Shown: positions 1 to 6,982, numbered from the stretch's first letter. The stretch: 10,802 nucleotides of DNA from an uncultured Clostridium sp. (GCA_958349075.1 CATWBR010000120.1:1-10802), one strand, 5' to 3'. Program-made: numbers and translations. The notes: generated by a model not told the origin, from the sequence alone.

Positions 1-39
1 ATCCCACAGAGGCGTCCTCGCATCCCAACTAAATAAATA

Positions 40-68
40 TTGACATTAAATCATAAATTGGTTAAAAT
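40..68 (+). promoter_or_regulatory. SigA-type promoter of the G3P operon
   Basis: A perfect -35 box TTGACA (40-45) is followed after exactly 17 bases by TAAAAT (63-68), one base off the consensus -10. Transcription should begin near 74-76, leaving a leader of about 185 bases before the first gene at 262. No other promoter of this quality is visible between here and that gene. The 39 bases to its left hold nothing recognisable. Confidence 0.8.
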
Positions 69-77
69 AGGGTTAAA
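60..77 (+). repeat. Short direct repeat GGTTAAA across the -10 box
   Basis: GGTTAAA occurs at 60-66 and again at 71-77, with starts 11 bases apart, about one helical turn. The first copy overlaps the -10 box and the second covers the probable start site. Such spacing suits a regulator binding one DNA face, but the sequence is AT-rich and the repeat could be chance. No regulator can be named. Confidence 0.3.
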
Positions 78-99
78 TAAATAAACGCCTATGAGAGAT

Positions 100-156
100 A
101 AGAGTAAGGTATCAAGTGTCTTCGGACGCTTTGTTTCCTTACTCTTTTTGTTTATT
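100..156 (+). terminator. Leader terminator (attenuator) of the G3P operon
   Basis: A perfect 10-bp helix pairs AAGAGTAAGG (100-109) with CCTTACTCTT (137-146). Inside it a second perfect helix (one G-U) pairs 114-120 with 125-131 around a TTCG tetraloop (121-124). A T-rich run (145-156) follows. This is a textbook intrinsic terminator, and it sits downstream of the promoter at 40-68 and upstream of the first gene, so most transcripts should stop after about 75 nt unless antitermination occurs. In Bacillus subtilis, glpD, glpFK and glpTQ leaders carry terminators overcome by GlpP with G3P; a similar mechanism is inferred here from gene content, and no GlpP site was identified by homology. Confidence 0.85.
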
Positions 157-246
157 GGTGGTAAAAAGTCTGTAATGTGCGCTTTTTGTTACCTTTGGCG
201 GCGGATAAACCGGGTGATCTGCCCTACGCCGTCATAACAAATGTAA
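157..246 (+). promoter_or_regulatory. Distal part of the operon leader
   Basis: This untranslated stretch between the attenuator and the ribosome binding site can form two weaker hairpins. In one, AAAAAG (163-168) pairs with CTTTTT (182-187), extended by GGT/ACC after a bulge. In the other, CGGCG (199-203) pairs with CGCCG (227-231). No ORF with a good start was found. It may only be the spacer between terminator and gene, or it may take part in refolding. Confidence 0.35.
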
Positions 247-261
247 AAGGAGAGAAGAAGA

Positions 262-1698
262 ATGAGCAGTTGTATCTATGATGTAGTTGTAATCGGTGGC
301 GGCGTGACAGGTTGTTCCGTTGCCAGAGAATTATCCAGGTATAATCTCCACACCTGCCTGCTGGAACGCGAAGAAGACGTTTGTTCAGGCACTTCCAAAG
401 CCAATAGTGCCATTGTGCATGCGGGATATGACGCGGCCAACGGTTCCCTGAAAGCGAAACTGAATGTACAGGGAAATGAGATGATGGAGCAGCTTTCAAA
501 GGATTTACAATTCGATTTCAAACGCAATGGTTCCATGGTGCTCTGCTTTGACGAAAGTGATATGGCGTCCCTGGAAGCATTGTATGAAAGAGGCGTGAAG
601 AACGGCGTTCCGGGACTTACGATTATCACAGGGGATGAGGCGAGAGCCAAGGAACCGAATGTAAGTGAGGCGGTGGTGGCTGCCATCTATGCTCCTACGG
701 GAGGAATTGTATGTCCTTTCGGCCTGACCATCGCGATGGCTGAGAATGCATATGAGAACGGCGTGGAATTCAGGATGAATACCGAAGTTGTCCGGATTGA
801 AAAGACGGATTCCGGCTACAGGCTGATCACGGCGGACGGTGAGATTGAAACAAAATATGTGGTAAATGCAGCCGGTGTTTACGCTGATGTATTCCACAAT
901 ATGGTAAGTGAGAAGAAGCTTCAGATTATTCCGAGAAGAGGCGATTACTGCCTGCTTGACAAAGAGGCGGGAAATCATGTGTCCCATACCATCTTCCAGC
1001 TTCCCGGCAAATATGGAAAAGGCGTTTTAGTATCCCCGACCGTTCATGGAAATCTGCTGGTAGGCCCTACTGCAATCGATTTGGATGACAAAGAAGCTAC
1101 CGCAACAACGGCGGAGGGACTGACGGAGGCTATTTCAAAGTCCGTCTTAAGCGTTAAGAATATTCCGTTCAGACAGACAATCACCTCCTTTGCGGGACTG
1201 CGCGCCCACGAGGCGAACGACGAATTTATCATCGGTGAAGCCGAGGACGCAAAGGGATTCTACGATGCGGCGGGAATCGAGTCCCCGGGACTTTCCTGCG
1301 CTCCGGCCCTTGGAAAATATCTGGCAGAGATGATTGCAAAAGCATCGGGAGCGGAGAAAAAAGAAGATTTTAAGGCAACGAGAAAAGGATTCATCAAGGC
1401 AGCTGAGCTTCCGAGAGAAGAGAGGGCAAAGCTTATCAAAGAGCATCCGGAATACGGTACCATCATCTGCCGCTGTGAAAATATCAGCGAAGGCGAGATT
1501 ATTGACGCCGTCAGAAGACCGCTGGGAGCAGTATCCCTGGACGGAATTAAGAGAAGGGTGCGTGCCGGAATGGGAAGATGCCAGGCCGGATTCTGCACGC
1601 CGAGGACGATGGAAATCCTTGCGAAGGAGCGGGGGATATCAATGGAGGATATCTGTAAAAACAGAGCCGGTTCAGAACTGTTAAAGGGTGATAAATAG
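262..1698 (+). CDS. glpA: GlpA-type FAD-dependent G3P dehydrogenase with BFD [2Fe-2S] domain
   Basis: Probable anaerobic glycerol-3-phosphate dehydrogenase catalytic subunit, oxidising G3P to dihydroxyacetone phosphate with FAD. The N-terminus has the Rossmann motif G12-x-G14-x-x-G17, with an acidic residue (E35) ending the second strand. The DAO-family signature TSKANSAIVHAGYD follows. The C-terminus (about 400-450) carries C403-x-C405 and C440-x4-C445, the four-cysteine pattern of BFD-like [2Fe-2S] domains also found at the end of GlpA. There is no signal peptide or membrane segment. The ATG is preceded by AAGGAGA (247-253). At 478 residues it is shorter than E. coli GlpA (about 540). It heads an operon and its stop overlaps the next ribosome binding site. 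The related L-2-hydroxyglutarate oxidases are the main alternative, but the BFD domain and neighbouring phosphodiesterase and phosphatase favour G3P. Confidence 0.85.
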   Translation: MSSCIYDVVVIGGGVTGCSVARELSRYNLHTCLLEREEDVCSGTSKANSAIVHAGYDAANGSLKAKLNVQGNEMMEQLSKDLQFDFKRNGSMVLCFDESDMASLEALYERGVKNGVPGLTIITGDEARAKEPNVSEAVVAAIYAPTGGIVCPFGLTIAMAENAYENGVEFRMNTEVVRIEKTDSGYRLITADGEIETKYVVNAAGVYADVFHNMVSEKKLQIIPRRGDYCLLDKEAGNHVSHTIFQLPGKYGKGVLVSPTVHGNLLVGPTAIDLDDKEATATTAEGLTEAISKSVLSVKNIPFRQTITSFAGLRAHEANDEFIIGEAEDAKGFYDAAGIESPGLSCAPALGKYLAEMIAKASGAEKKEDFKATRKGFIKAAELPREERAKLIKEHPEYGTIICRCENISEGEIIDAVRRPLGAVSLDGIKRRVRAGMGRCQAGFCTPRTMEILAKERGISMEDICKNRAGSELLKGDK

Positions 1699-1710
1699 GA
1701 GGAGCTTAAA

Positions 1711-2976
1711 ATGATGCATCATGATATTGTAATTATAGGCGGCGGCCCGGCAGGCCTCGCTGCGGCAGTTTCGGCACGTCGGGCAGGCGTGGAGGATATC
1801 CTGATTCTGGAGAGGGACAATGTGCTGGGCGGCATTTTAAACCAGTGTATCCACAACGGATTTGGCCTTCATACATTTAAAGAAGAGCTGACGGGGCCGG
1901 AATATGCAGCCCGTTATATTGAAATGGTGATGGAAGAGAAGATTCCCTTCAGACTGAATACCATGGTAATCGATATCAATAATGACAAAGAAGTGACCTA
2001 TATCAATAAAGAGGAAGGCCTCACGACAATCAAGGCCGGCGCGATTATCCTGGCAATGGGATGCCGTGAGCGTCCGAGAGGGGCCCTCAACATCCCTGGT
2101 TACCGTCCGGCCGGTATTTTCTCCGCGGGAACGGCACAGAGACTGATGAATATCGAGGGTTACAGCGTGGGCAAGGAAGTAGTCATCCTGGGTTCAGGCG
2201 ATATCGGACTCATCATGGCAAGACGAATGACGCTCGAAGGGGCCAAGGTGAAGGTAGTGGCAGAGCTGATGCCTTACTCCGGCGGACTTAAGAGAAATAT
2301 TGTACAGTGCCTTGACGACTACGGTATCCCGCTGAAACTGAGCCATACCGTGACGGAAATCCATGGCAAAGAGAGAGTGACGGGCATCACCATCGCCCAG
2401 GTCGATGAGAACAGAAAGCCGGTTCCCGGAACGGAAGAATTTTATTCCTGTGATACGCTTCTCCTTTCCGTTGGACTGATTCCCGAGAACGAACTGACAA
2501 AGAACGTAGGCGTATCGATGAACCAGGTTACTTCGGGTCCGAACGTCAACGATCACCTTCAGACAGAAGCCGAGGGCGTATTTGCCTGCGGCAATGTCCT
2601 CCATGTACATGATCTGGTGGATTACGTTTCTGAGGAGGCAAACCTGGCAGGGAAGAACGCTGCGGATTATGTGAAAAATGGAACAGCCGGGACTGAGGGA
2701 AAAGAAGTAAAGCTGGAGGCGGTAAACGGCGTCCGCTATACCGTTCCGCAGTCGCTTGACATCCGGAATATGAATGACCAGGTGGTAGTGCGTTTCCGTG
2801 TGGCCGACGTATACAAGGATCGTTTCATATCCGTATACTATGGTGATGAGAGAGTGTCAAAGAGGAAAAAGAAAGTCCTTGCCCCCGGAGAGATGGAGCA
2901 GGTTATCCTGAAAAAAGACAGTTTTAAAAACTATCCTGACTTAGAGAAGATTGTGATTTGTACGGAGGTGGAGTAA
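1711..2976 (+). CDS. FAD/NAD(P)-binding oxidoreductase, partner of GlpA
   Basis: Pyridine-nucleotide-disulfide-oxidoreductase-like flavoprotein of 421 residues. The FAD motif G10-x-G12-x-x-G15 with E34 is followed by LGGILNQCIHNGFGLH, containing Q45-C46. A second Rossmann motif G161-S-G163-D-I-G166 should bind NAD(P)H. Near 291-295 FACGN starts the usual second FAD-contact segment. It most likely passes electrons between the GlpA-type subunit, through its [2Fe-2S] cluster, and a soluble acceptor such as NAD(P). The direction and true acceptor are inferred. The start (1711, with another ATG at 1714) is preceded by AGGAGG (1697-1702), which overlaps the stop of the upstream gene, indicating tight coupling. 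The stop overlaps the next start in TAATG. It plays the position of GlpB in the operon but is not recognisably E. coli-type GlpB, so no symbol is given. Confidence 0.85.
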   Translation: MMHHDIVIIGGGPAGLAAAVSARRAGVEDILILERDNVLGGILNQCIHNGFGLHTFKEELTGPEYAARYIEMVMEEKIPFRLNTMVIDINNDKEVTYINKEEGLTTIKAGAIILAMGCRERPRGALNIPGYRPAGIFSAGTAQRLMNIEGYSVGKEVVILGSGDIGLIMARRMTLEGAKVKVVAELMPYSGGLKRNIVQCLDDYGIPLKLSHTVTEIHGKERVTGITIAQVDENRKPVPGTEEFYSCDTLLLSVGLIPENELTKNVGVSMNQVTSGPNVNDHLQTEAEGVFACGNVLHVHDLVDYVSEEANLAGKNAADYVKNGTAGTEGKEVKLEAVNGVRYTVPQSLDIRNMNDQVVVRFRVADVYKDRFISVYYGDERVSKRKKKVLAPGEMEQVILKKDSFKNYPDLEKIVICTEVE

Positions 2977-3338
2977 TGGAAAAGAGGGATCTGATCTGTA
3001 TCGGCTGTCCTTTGGGCTGCCCTGTGAGCGTTACGACGGACGGGGACAATATTACCGTAACAGGAAATACGTGCGCAAAGGGTGAAGCATACGCCAAAAA
3101 AGAAGTGACAAACCCGACCAGGATTGTGACTTCCAGCGTTGTTGTGGAAGGCGGAACTCTCACCAGAGCATCCGTAAAGACAAAAGAAGATATCCCGAAG
3201 GGAAAAATCTTCGATATCATGAAGGAAATCAGGGCGGTCAGAATGAAGGCGCCTGTCCATATGGGCGACGTTATCATTAAGGACTGTGCGGGAACCGGTG
3301 TTTCCGTTATTGCAACAAAGACCGTGGAGGCCGTTTAA
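2976..3338 (+). CDS. DUF1667-type small cysteine-motif protein
   Basis: A 120-residue cytoplasmic protein. Its N-terminus has C8-x2-C11-x3-C15 and a further C33, a spacing reminiscent of the [4Fe-4S] ligands at the start of molybdopterin oxidoreductases, and there is another cysteine near the C-terminus. Proteins of this type (DUF1667) are commonly encoded after GlpA-like and FAD/NAD oxidoreductase genes. A role as a small iron-sulfur electron-transfer subunit is plausible but unproven. The start was set at the ATG at 2976, which overlaps the preceding stop (TAATG) and has GGAGG at 2964-2968 seven bases upstream. A TTG at 2958 would add six residues but would place that binding site inside the gene. 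Confidence 0.8.
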   Translation: MEKRDLICIGCPLGCPVSVTTDGDNITVTGNTCAKGEAYAKKEVTNPTRIVTSSVVVEGGTLTRASVKTKEDIPKGKIFDIMKEIRAVRMKAPVHMGDVIIKDCAGTGVSVIATKTVEAV

Positions 3339-3388
3339 AATAGCAGCATACATACTGTATCATCGTAAACAGACGGGAGGAGCAGGAG

Positions 3389-4204
3389 ATGACCGGAAGC
3401 AGGGACATACTGAAAGAAATCAGGCTGTTTGTACTTGATATGGACGGCACGTTCTATCTTGGAGACAGAAGGCTCGACGGGGCTCTGGAGTTTATTCACG
3501 CCGTAGAGACGGCAGGAAAGAAATTCCTGTTTTTTACAAATAACTCATCAAAGTCACCGGAGAATTATATTCATAAATTAGAGAAGATGGATTGCCGCAT
3601 AACCAGAGATCAGATTGTCACATCGGGAGATGTGACAATCCGCTATCTGAAAGAATTTTATAGCGGAAAAACCGTTTATCTGATGGGTACAAAAGCACTG
3701 GAAGAAAGTTTTTTTAAGGCCGGAATCAATCTTGTGAACGGCCGGACGGGAACCGATGCAGAGATAACACCCGACGTGGTGGTGATAGGATTTGACACGG
3801 AGCTGACCTATGATAAGCTGGAACGCGCCTGTACCCATATCAGAAACGGGGCTGTATTCCTGGCAACCCATCTGGATATCAACTGCCCGGTGGAGGGTGG
3901 TTTTATACCGGACTGCGGAGCTATGTGCGCCGCGATTGCACTTTCTACGGGAGTAAAGCCAAAGTATCTCGGAAAGCCGTTTAAGGAGACGGTGGATATG
4001 GTCCTTGATCATACCGGAATGGAGAAAGAGGCGGTGGCATTTGTGGGGGACCGTATTTATACGGACGTGGCTACCGGCGTCAACAACGGCGCAAAGGGAT
4101 TCCTGGTTCTGACCGGGGAGACTAAGCCGGAGGATGTGGAGAAATCCTCTGTGAAGCCGGATGCGGTTTTTGATTCACTGGGGGAAATGATGGAGTTTTT
4201 GTAA
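3389..4204 (+). CDS. HAD-IIA family phosphatase (NagD/AraL-like), possible G3P phosphatase
   Basis: A 271-residue HAD-superfamily hydrolase with all catalytic motifs: motif I D17-M-D19-G-T (D17 nucleophile), motif II T50-N-N, motif III lysine K196 in LGKPF, and motif IV G-D221-R-I-Y-T-D226. The roughly 100-residue gap between motifs II and III holds a C2 cap, which defines subfamily IIA, and the length is typical. This family includes NagD, AraL, phosphoglycolate phosphatases, and the glycerol-3-phosphate phosphatases mammalian PGP and mycobacterial Rv1692. Next to a G3P dehydrogenase, dephosphorylation of G3P or removal of a toxic side product is a reasonable inference, but the cap specificity cannot be read by eye. 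The gene starts 50 bases after the previous stop with GGGAGG at 3375-3380. It is probably co-transcribed on both sides. Confidence 0.85.
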   Translation: MTGSRDILKEIRLFVLDMDGTFYLGDRRLDGALEFIHAVETAGKKFLFFTNNSSKSPENYIHKLEKMDCRITRDQIVTSGDVTIRYLKEFYSGKTVYLMGTKALEESFFKAGINLVNGRTGTDAEITPDVVVIGFDTELTYDKLERACTHIRNGAVFLATHLDINCPVEGGFIPDCGAMCAAIALSTGVKPKYLGKPFKETVDMVLDHTGMEKEAVAFVGDRIYTDVATGVNNGAKGFLVLTGETKPEDVEKSSVKPDAVFDSLGEMMEFL

Positions 4205-4231
4205 TAGACTATATGTAGGGGGGAAGTTAAG

Positions 4232-5923
4232 ATGCAGGAATTTTTAAGTCAGTTAAGTCAGGAGACAGAAGCGCTTCTTGTACTTTCTATCATATTATTT
4301 GCGGGATTTATCATGACCAGGCTGACCAATACCTTGAATCTGCCGAAAGTCAGCGGTTACATATTGGCGGGTATCCTGATCGGCCCCTGCTGCCTGAATT
4401 TTATACCGCAGCACATGATTGATTCCATGGGTTTTGTAAGTGATCTGGCTCTGGCTTTTATCGCGTTCGGAGTCGGTAAATTTTTCAAAAAAGAAGTGCT
4501 GATGAAGACCGGTAAAAAGATTATCGTCATCACAATCAGTGAGGCGCTGACAGCCGGTGTGCTTGTGACGGTGATATTAAAGTTTGTATTTCATCTGGAC
4601 TGGGATTTTGCCCTGATTCTCGGAGCAATTGCCACGGCGACGGCTCCGGCCAGCACGATGATGACGATTAACCAGTATAAGGCAAAAGGCGAATTTGTCA
4701 ACACTCTGCTCCAGATTGTGGCGCTTGACGACGTTGTCTGCCTTCTCGCCTTCAGTGTGGTGGCGGCCATTGCCAATGGAAGGGCATCGGGAGCCCTGTC
4801 CGCCAACGATATTATAATCCCTATCCTGCTGAATCTGCTTGCAATCCTCCTCGGATTCTTCTGCGGCTATTTCTTAAGCCGTCTGCTGATTCCGGCCAGA
4901 AGCAGAGACAACAGGCTGATACTGGCCATTGCCATGCTGCTGGGGCTTTCCGGCATCTGCGCGGCGGCCGACATTTCTCCGCTGTTATCCTGCATGGTGT
5001 TCGGCGCGGCGTATATCAATCTGACCAGGGACAAAAAGCTGTTCCGGCAGATTAATAACTTCACGCCTCCCGTCATGTCCATCTTCTTTATCGTTTCCGG
5101 TATGAATCTGGATGTGACGGCTCTGTCCACGGTAGGAGCTATCGGCGTGGCCTATTTTGTCATCCGTATCGTCGGAAAATATCTGGGAACGTATTTCAGT
5201 TGTATGGTGATGGGAACCAGCAAAGAGATCCGCAAATATATGGGTCTGGCCCTGATTCCGCAGGCCGGTGTCGCGATCGGCCTGGCATTCCTCGGACAGA
5301 GGCTTCTGCCTCCGGAGACGGGAAATCTGATGCTGACGATTATCCTTTCATCCTCCGTCCTCTATGAGATGGTGGGCCCGGTCAGTGCCAAAGCATCCCT
5401 TTTCTTATCCGGCAGTATTGCCTTTAAGAAAGAGGAAAATTGTAAAGAAGAAAAGATGGAGTTTGATGCCTCGGTGGATATCCTGGAAAAGGTGAAAGGC
5501 CTTCCGTTGGATATTGATCACTCAGAGGAGGAGCAGGACGCTGCTTCGGAGCATGAAATCATGTGTGAAAAAATTGACGGAAATTCGGTTAAAACGTCTG
5601 TTTCAGGGTGTGAAGAGCAGGAAGAGTCCTGCGGCTGCGCAGAGGATGAAGAGGGAGATGCCGAGGAAGATTCATGCGATGTCGACAGTGGGCAGGACGG
5701 AGAATGCGACGACGACCAGGAAGACGGCGACTGCCAGCCGGACGACGATGACTCGGAAGACAGCGATGATGCCGAAGAACACGAGGATCTGGTCGACGGA
5801 ATGCTGGAAGAACTGAGGGAGTACAACAAGGGTGTGGATGAACGGGATGACTATGACATTGAAAAAGAGGTCAAACCTTCGAAGCGCAAAAAGAAGAAAA
5901 AGCAGAACAAAAAGAACAAATAA
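4232..5923 (+). CDS. CPA2-type cation:proton antiporter with acidic cysteine-containing tail
   Basis: The first 395 or so residues form a run of hydrophobic membrane segments of the Na+/H+ exchanger (Kef/NapA/GerN) fold. TATAPAST (about 131-138) and the paired aspartates D166-D167 in ALDDVVCLLAF match the central ion-binding helix of CPA2 antiporters, where a double Asp is associated with electrogenic exchange. It should exchange Na+ or K+ for protons across the plasma membrane. The remaining 168 residues lack a TrkA-N domain. They instead form a low-complexity Asp/Glu-rich tail with eight cysteines and end in a lysine-rich stretch. A GGGGGG-type binding site (4218-4223) precedes the ATG 27 bases after the phosphatase stop, so it is probably the last gene of the G3P operon. 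The transported ion is not determinable here. Confidence 0.85.
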   Translation: MQEFLSQLSQETEALLVLSIILFAGFIMTRLTNTLNLPKVSGYILAGILIGPCCLNFIPQHMIDSMGFVSDLALAFIAFGVGKFFKKEVLMKTGKKIIVITISEALTAGVLVTVILKFVFHLDWDFALILGAIATATAPASTMMTINQYKAKGEFVNTLLQIVALDDVVCLLAFSVVAAIANGRASGALSANDIIIPILLNLLAILLGFFCGYFLSRLLIPARSRDNRLILAIAMLLGLSGICAAADISPLLSCMVFGAAYINLTRDKKLFRQINNFTPPVMSIFFIVSGMNLDVTALSTVGAIGVAYFVIRIVGKYLGTYFSCMVMGTSKEIRKYMGLALIPQAGVAIGLAFLGQRLLPPETGNLMLTIILSSSVLYEMVGPVSAKASLFLSGSIAFKKEENCKEEKMEFDASVDILEKVKGLPLDIDHSEEEQDAASEHEIMCEKIDGNSVKTSVSGCEEQEESCGCAEDEEGDAEEDSCDVDSGQDGECDDDQEDGDCQPDDDDSEDSDDAEEHEDLVDGMLEELREYNKGVDERDDYDIEKEVKPSKRKKKKKQNKKNK

Positions 5924-5928
5924 ATATG

Positions 5929-5961
5929 GTTAATTATTTGTCAATATTTACATAAATTAAC
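5929..5961 (+). repeat. AT-rich inverted repeat after the antiporter gene
   Basis: GTTAATT (5929-5935) and AATTAAC (5955-5961) are perfect inverted arms around a 19-base AT-rich spacer, starting six bases after the antiporter stop. There is no GC-rich stem and no T-run, so it is not a convincing terminator. The rest of 5962-6012 holds no recognisable feature. Confidence 0.35.
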
Positions 5962-6012
5962 AGGGATTGCAAAAAAAACTGGATGATATCTACAAAAATG
6001 CTTGCTTATTTG

Positions 6013-6043
6013 TTGAGATAGTGTTAAGATTACACTATATAAT
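6013..6043 (+). promoter_or_regulatory. Probable promoter of the phosphodiesterase-TRAP operon
   Basis: A perfect -10 box TATAAT lies at 6038-6043. The best -35 candidate is TTGAGA (6013-6018) with a long 19-base spacer, implying a promoter that is weak without help or is regulated. The start would be near 6049, about 195 bases before the phosphodiesterase gene. A palindrome occupies the whole spacer. Confidence 0.65.
6018..6038 (+). promoter_or_regulatory. Palindromic operator candidate, 7-7-7
   Basis: ATAGTGT (6018-6024) and ACACTAT (6032-6038) are perfect inverted arms separated by seven bases. The site lies exactly between the -35 and -10 boxes and touches the first base of TATAAT, where a bound dimeric regulator would block polymerase or, with the 19-base spacer, could remodel the promoter. 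The regulator family is not recognisable from the half-site. Confidence 0.6.
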
Positions 6044-6075
6044 TCGATAAATGAATACAAAGCAGAGAGTTGGAG

Positions 6076-6139
6076 AGCGGCGCAAACTAGAATCAGTTCA
6101 CTTAGGTGAGCTGCTTTAGTCGAACCGCTTTTTTCTTTT
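6076..6139 (+). terminator. Leader terminator (attenuator) before the phosphodiesterase gene
   Basis: A three-tier stem is followed by a T-rich run (6129-6139). AGCGG (6076-6080) pairs with CCGCT (6125-6129). ACTAGA (6086-6091) pairs with TTTAGT (6115-6120) with one G-U. CAGTTCAC (6094-6101) pairs with GTGAGCTG (6106-6113) with one G-U, around the loop TTAG. Because the promoter candidate lies upstream and the gene downstream, it would act as an attenuator; it could also stop read-through from the antiporter gene. The arrangement repeats that of the first leader. Confidence 0.75.
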
Positions 6140-6140
6140 C

Positions 6141-6166
6141 CCGGAAACGGCAATTTCTCCGGAAAC
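6141..6166 (+). repeat. Direct repeat CCGGAAAC in the leader
   Basis: CCGGAAAC occurs at 6141-6148 and 6159-6166, each preceded by a pyrimidine-rich run, directly after the leader terminator. A third CCGG lies at 6182-6185. These could pair with one another in alternative leader folds, but no specific function is evident. The remainder of the leader to 6233 shows nothing else. Confidence 0.3.
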
Positions 6167-6244
6167 AGTAAAACAAAATCTCCGGTCTGCGGCATTTGTC
6201 GAAGCAGAGAAAATAAACAGGAGCGCAAGCTGCAGGAGGGTATC

Positions 6245-6982
6245 ATGGTAAAGAATTTTGCCCACAGAGGATTCAGTGGAAATTATCCGGAAAACACAAT
6301 GCTGGCTTTTGAGAAAGCCGTGCAGACAGAAGGCTGTGACGGAATCGAGATGGATGTCCATCTGACAAAGGACGGCGAAGTCGTTATTATTCACGATGAG
6401 AAACTGGATCGTACCTGTGTGAACGGGACAGGCTATGTAAGAGACTATACATATGAAGAGCTGAAGGAATTTGATGTGTCGTTCAAATTCGCAGGCCAGT
6501 GTGAACCACAGCATGTTCCCACTCTCCGGGAATATTTTGAGCTGGTAAAGGACACACCGATTGTAACCAATATCGAACTGAAGACAGGTATTTTCGAGTA
6601 TCCCGGAATTGAGAAGAAGGTTTATGATCTGATCCACGAATTCGGGCTGGAGAAGAAGATTATCATTTCATCATTCAACCATTTCAGCATCAGAAGAATG
6701 AAGGAGATTTGTCCGGAACTGGTATGCGGACTTTTGACGGAGACATGGCTGATTGACGCAGGCCGCTACACGAAGGGGACCGGAGCGGAATGTCTTCATC
6801 CTATTTTTTACAACATGACCGAAGAGGTTATTGCAGAAGTAAAGAGCCAGGGCATCAAAATTAACACATGGACGGTCAACGAGGAAGAGGATATCAGGAC
6901 CATGATCGCAAGAGGTGTGGATTCCGTTATCGGCAACTATCCGGATCGTGTGACGAAGATCAGGAAAGAGATGCAGGACTAA
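6245..6982 (+). CDS. Cytoplasmic glycerophosphodiester phosphodiesterase (UgpQ/GDPD type)
   Basis: A 245-residue GDPD-family TIM-barrel enzyme that hydrolyses glycerophosphodiesters (for example glycerophosphocholine or glycerophosphoethanolamine) to G3P and an alcohol. All hallmark residues are visible: H7-R8-G, E16-N17-T18, E35 and D37 (metal ligands in GIEMD), catalytic H50-D51, and E111-x-K113. The C-terminal barrel segment contains NTWTVNEEED and ends in VIGNYPD. There is no signal peptide, so it works in the cytoplasm on imported or recycled substrate. AGGAGG (6234-6239) lies five bases before the ATG. The TRAP transporter genes follow 45 bases later, suggesting co-transcription. Its product G3P is the expected substrate of the dehydrogenase at 262-1698. 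Confidence 0.93.
   Translation: MVKNFAHRGFSGNYPENTMLAFEKAVQTEGCDGIEMDVHLTKDGEVVIIHDEKLDRTCVNGTGYVRDYTYEELKEFDVSFKFAGQCEPQHVPTLREYFELVKDTPIVTNIELKTGIFEYPGIEKKVYDLIHEFGLEKKIIISSFNHFSIRRMKEICPELVCGLLTETWLIDAGRYTKGTGAECLHPIFYNMTEEVIAEVKSQGIKINTWTVNEEEDIRTMIARGVDSVIGNYPDRVTKIRKEMQD

Noticed and set aside
150..170. T-box-like GGTGG in the first leader
   Set aside because: TTGGTGGTAA lies after the terminator rather than before it and lacks the rest of the T-box consensus.
2958..2976. TTG start six codons upstream for the DUF1667-type gene
   Set aside because: GGAGG at 2964-2968 is ideally placed for the ATG at 2976, which overlaps the preceding stop as expected for translational coupling.
5518..5829. 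Serine-rich 103-residue ORF on the minus strand under the antiporter tail
   Set aside because: It is the complement of the Asp/Glu-rich low-complexity coding stretch, with no supporting ribosome binding site or family.
5924..5962. Terminator directly after the antiporter gene
   Set aside because: The inverted repeat there is AT-only with a long spacer and no T-run; the first credible terminator is at 6076-6139.
6061..6139. T-box riboswitch in the phosphodiesterase leader
   Set aside because: AGAGAGTTGG followed by GGCGCAAA resembles the apical part of T-box stem I, but there is no specifier arrangement and no GGTGGTACCGCG-type T-box sequence before the terminator, and the leader is too short.
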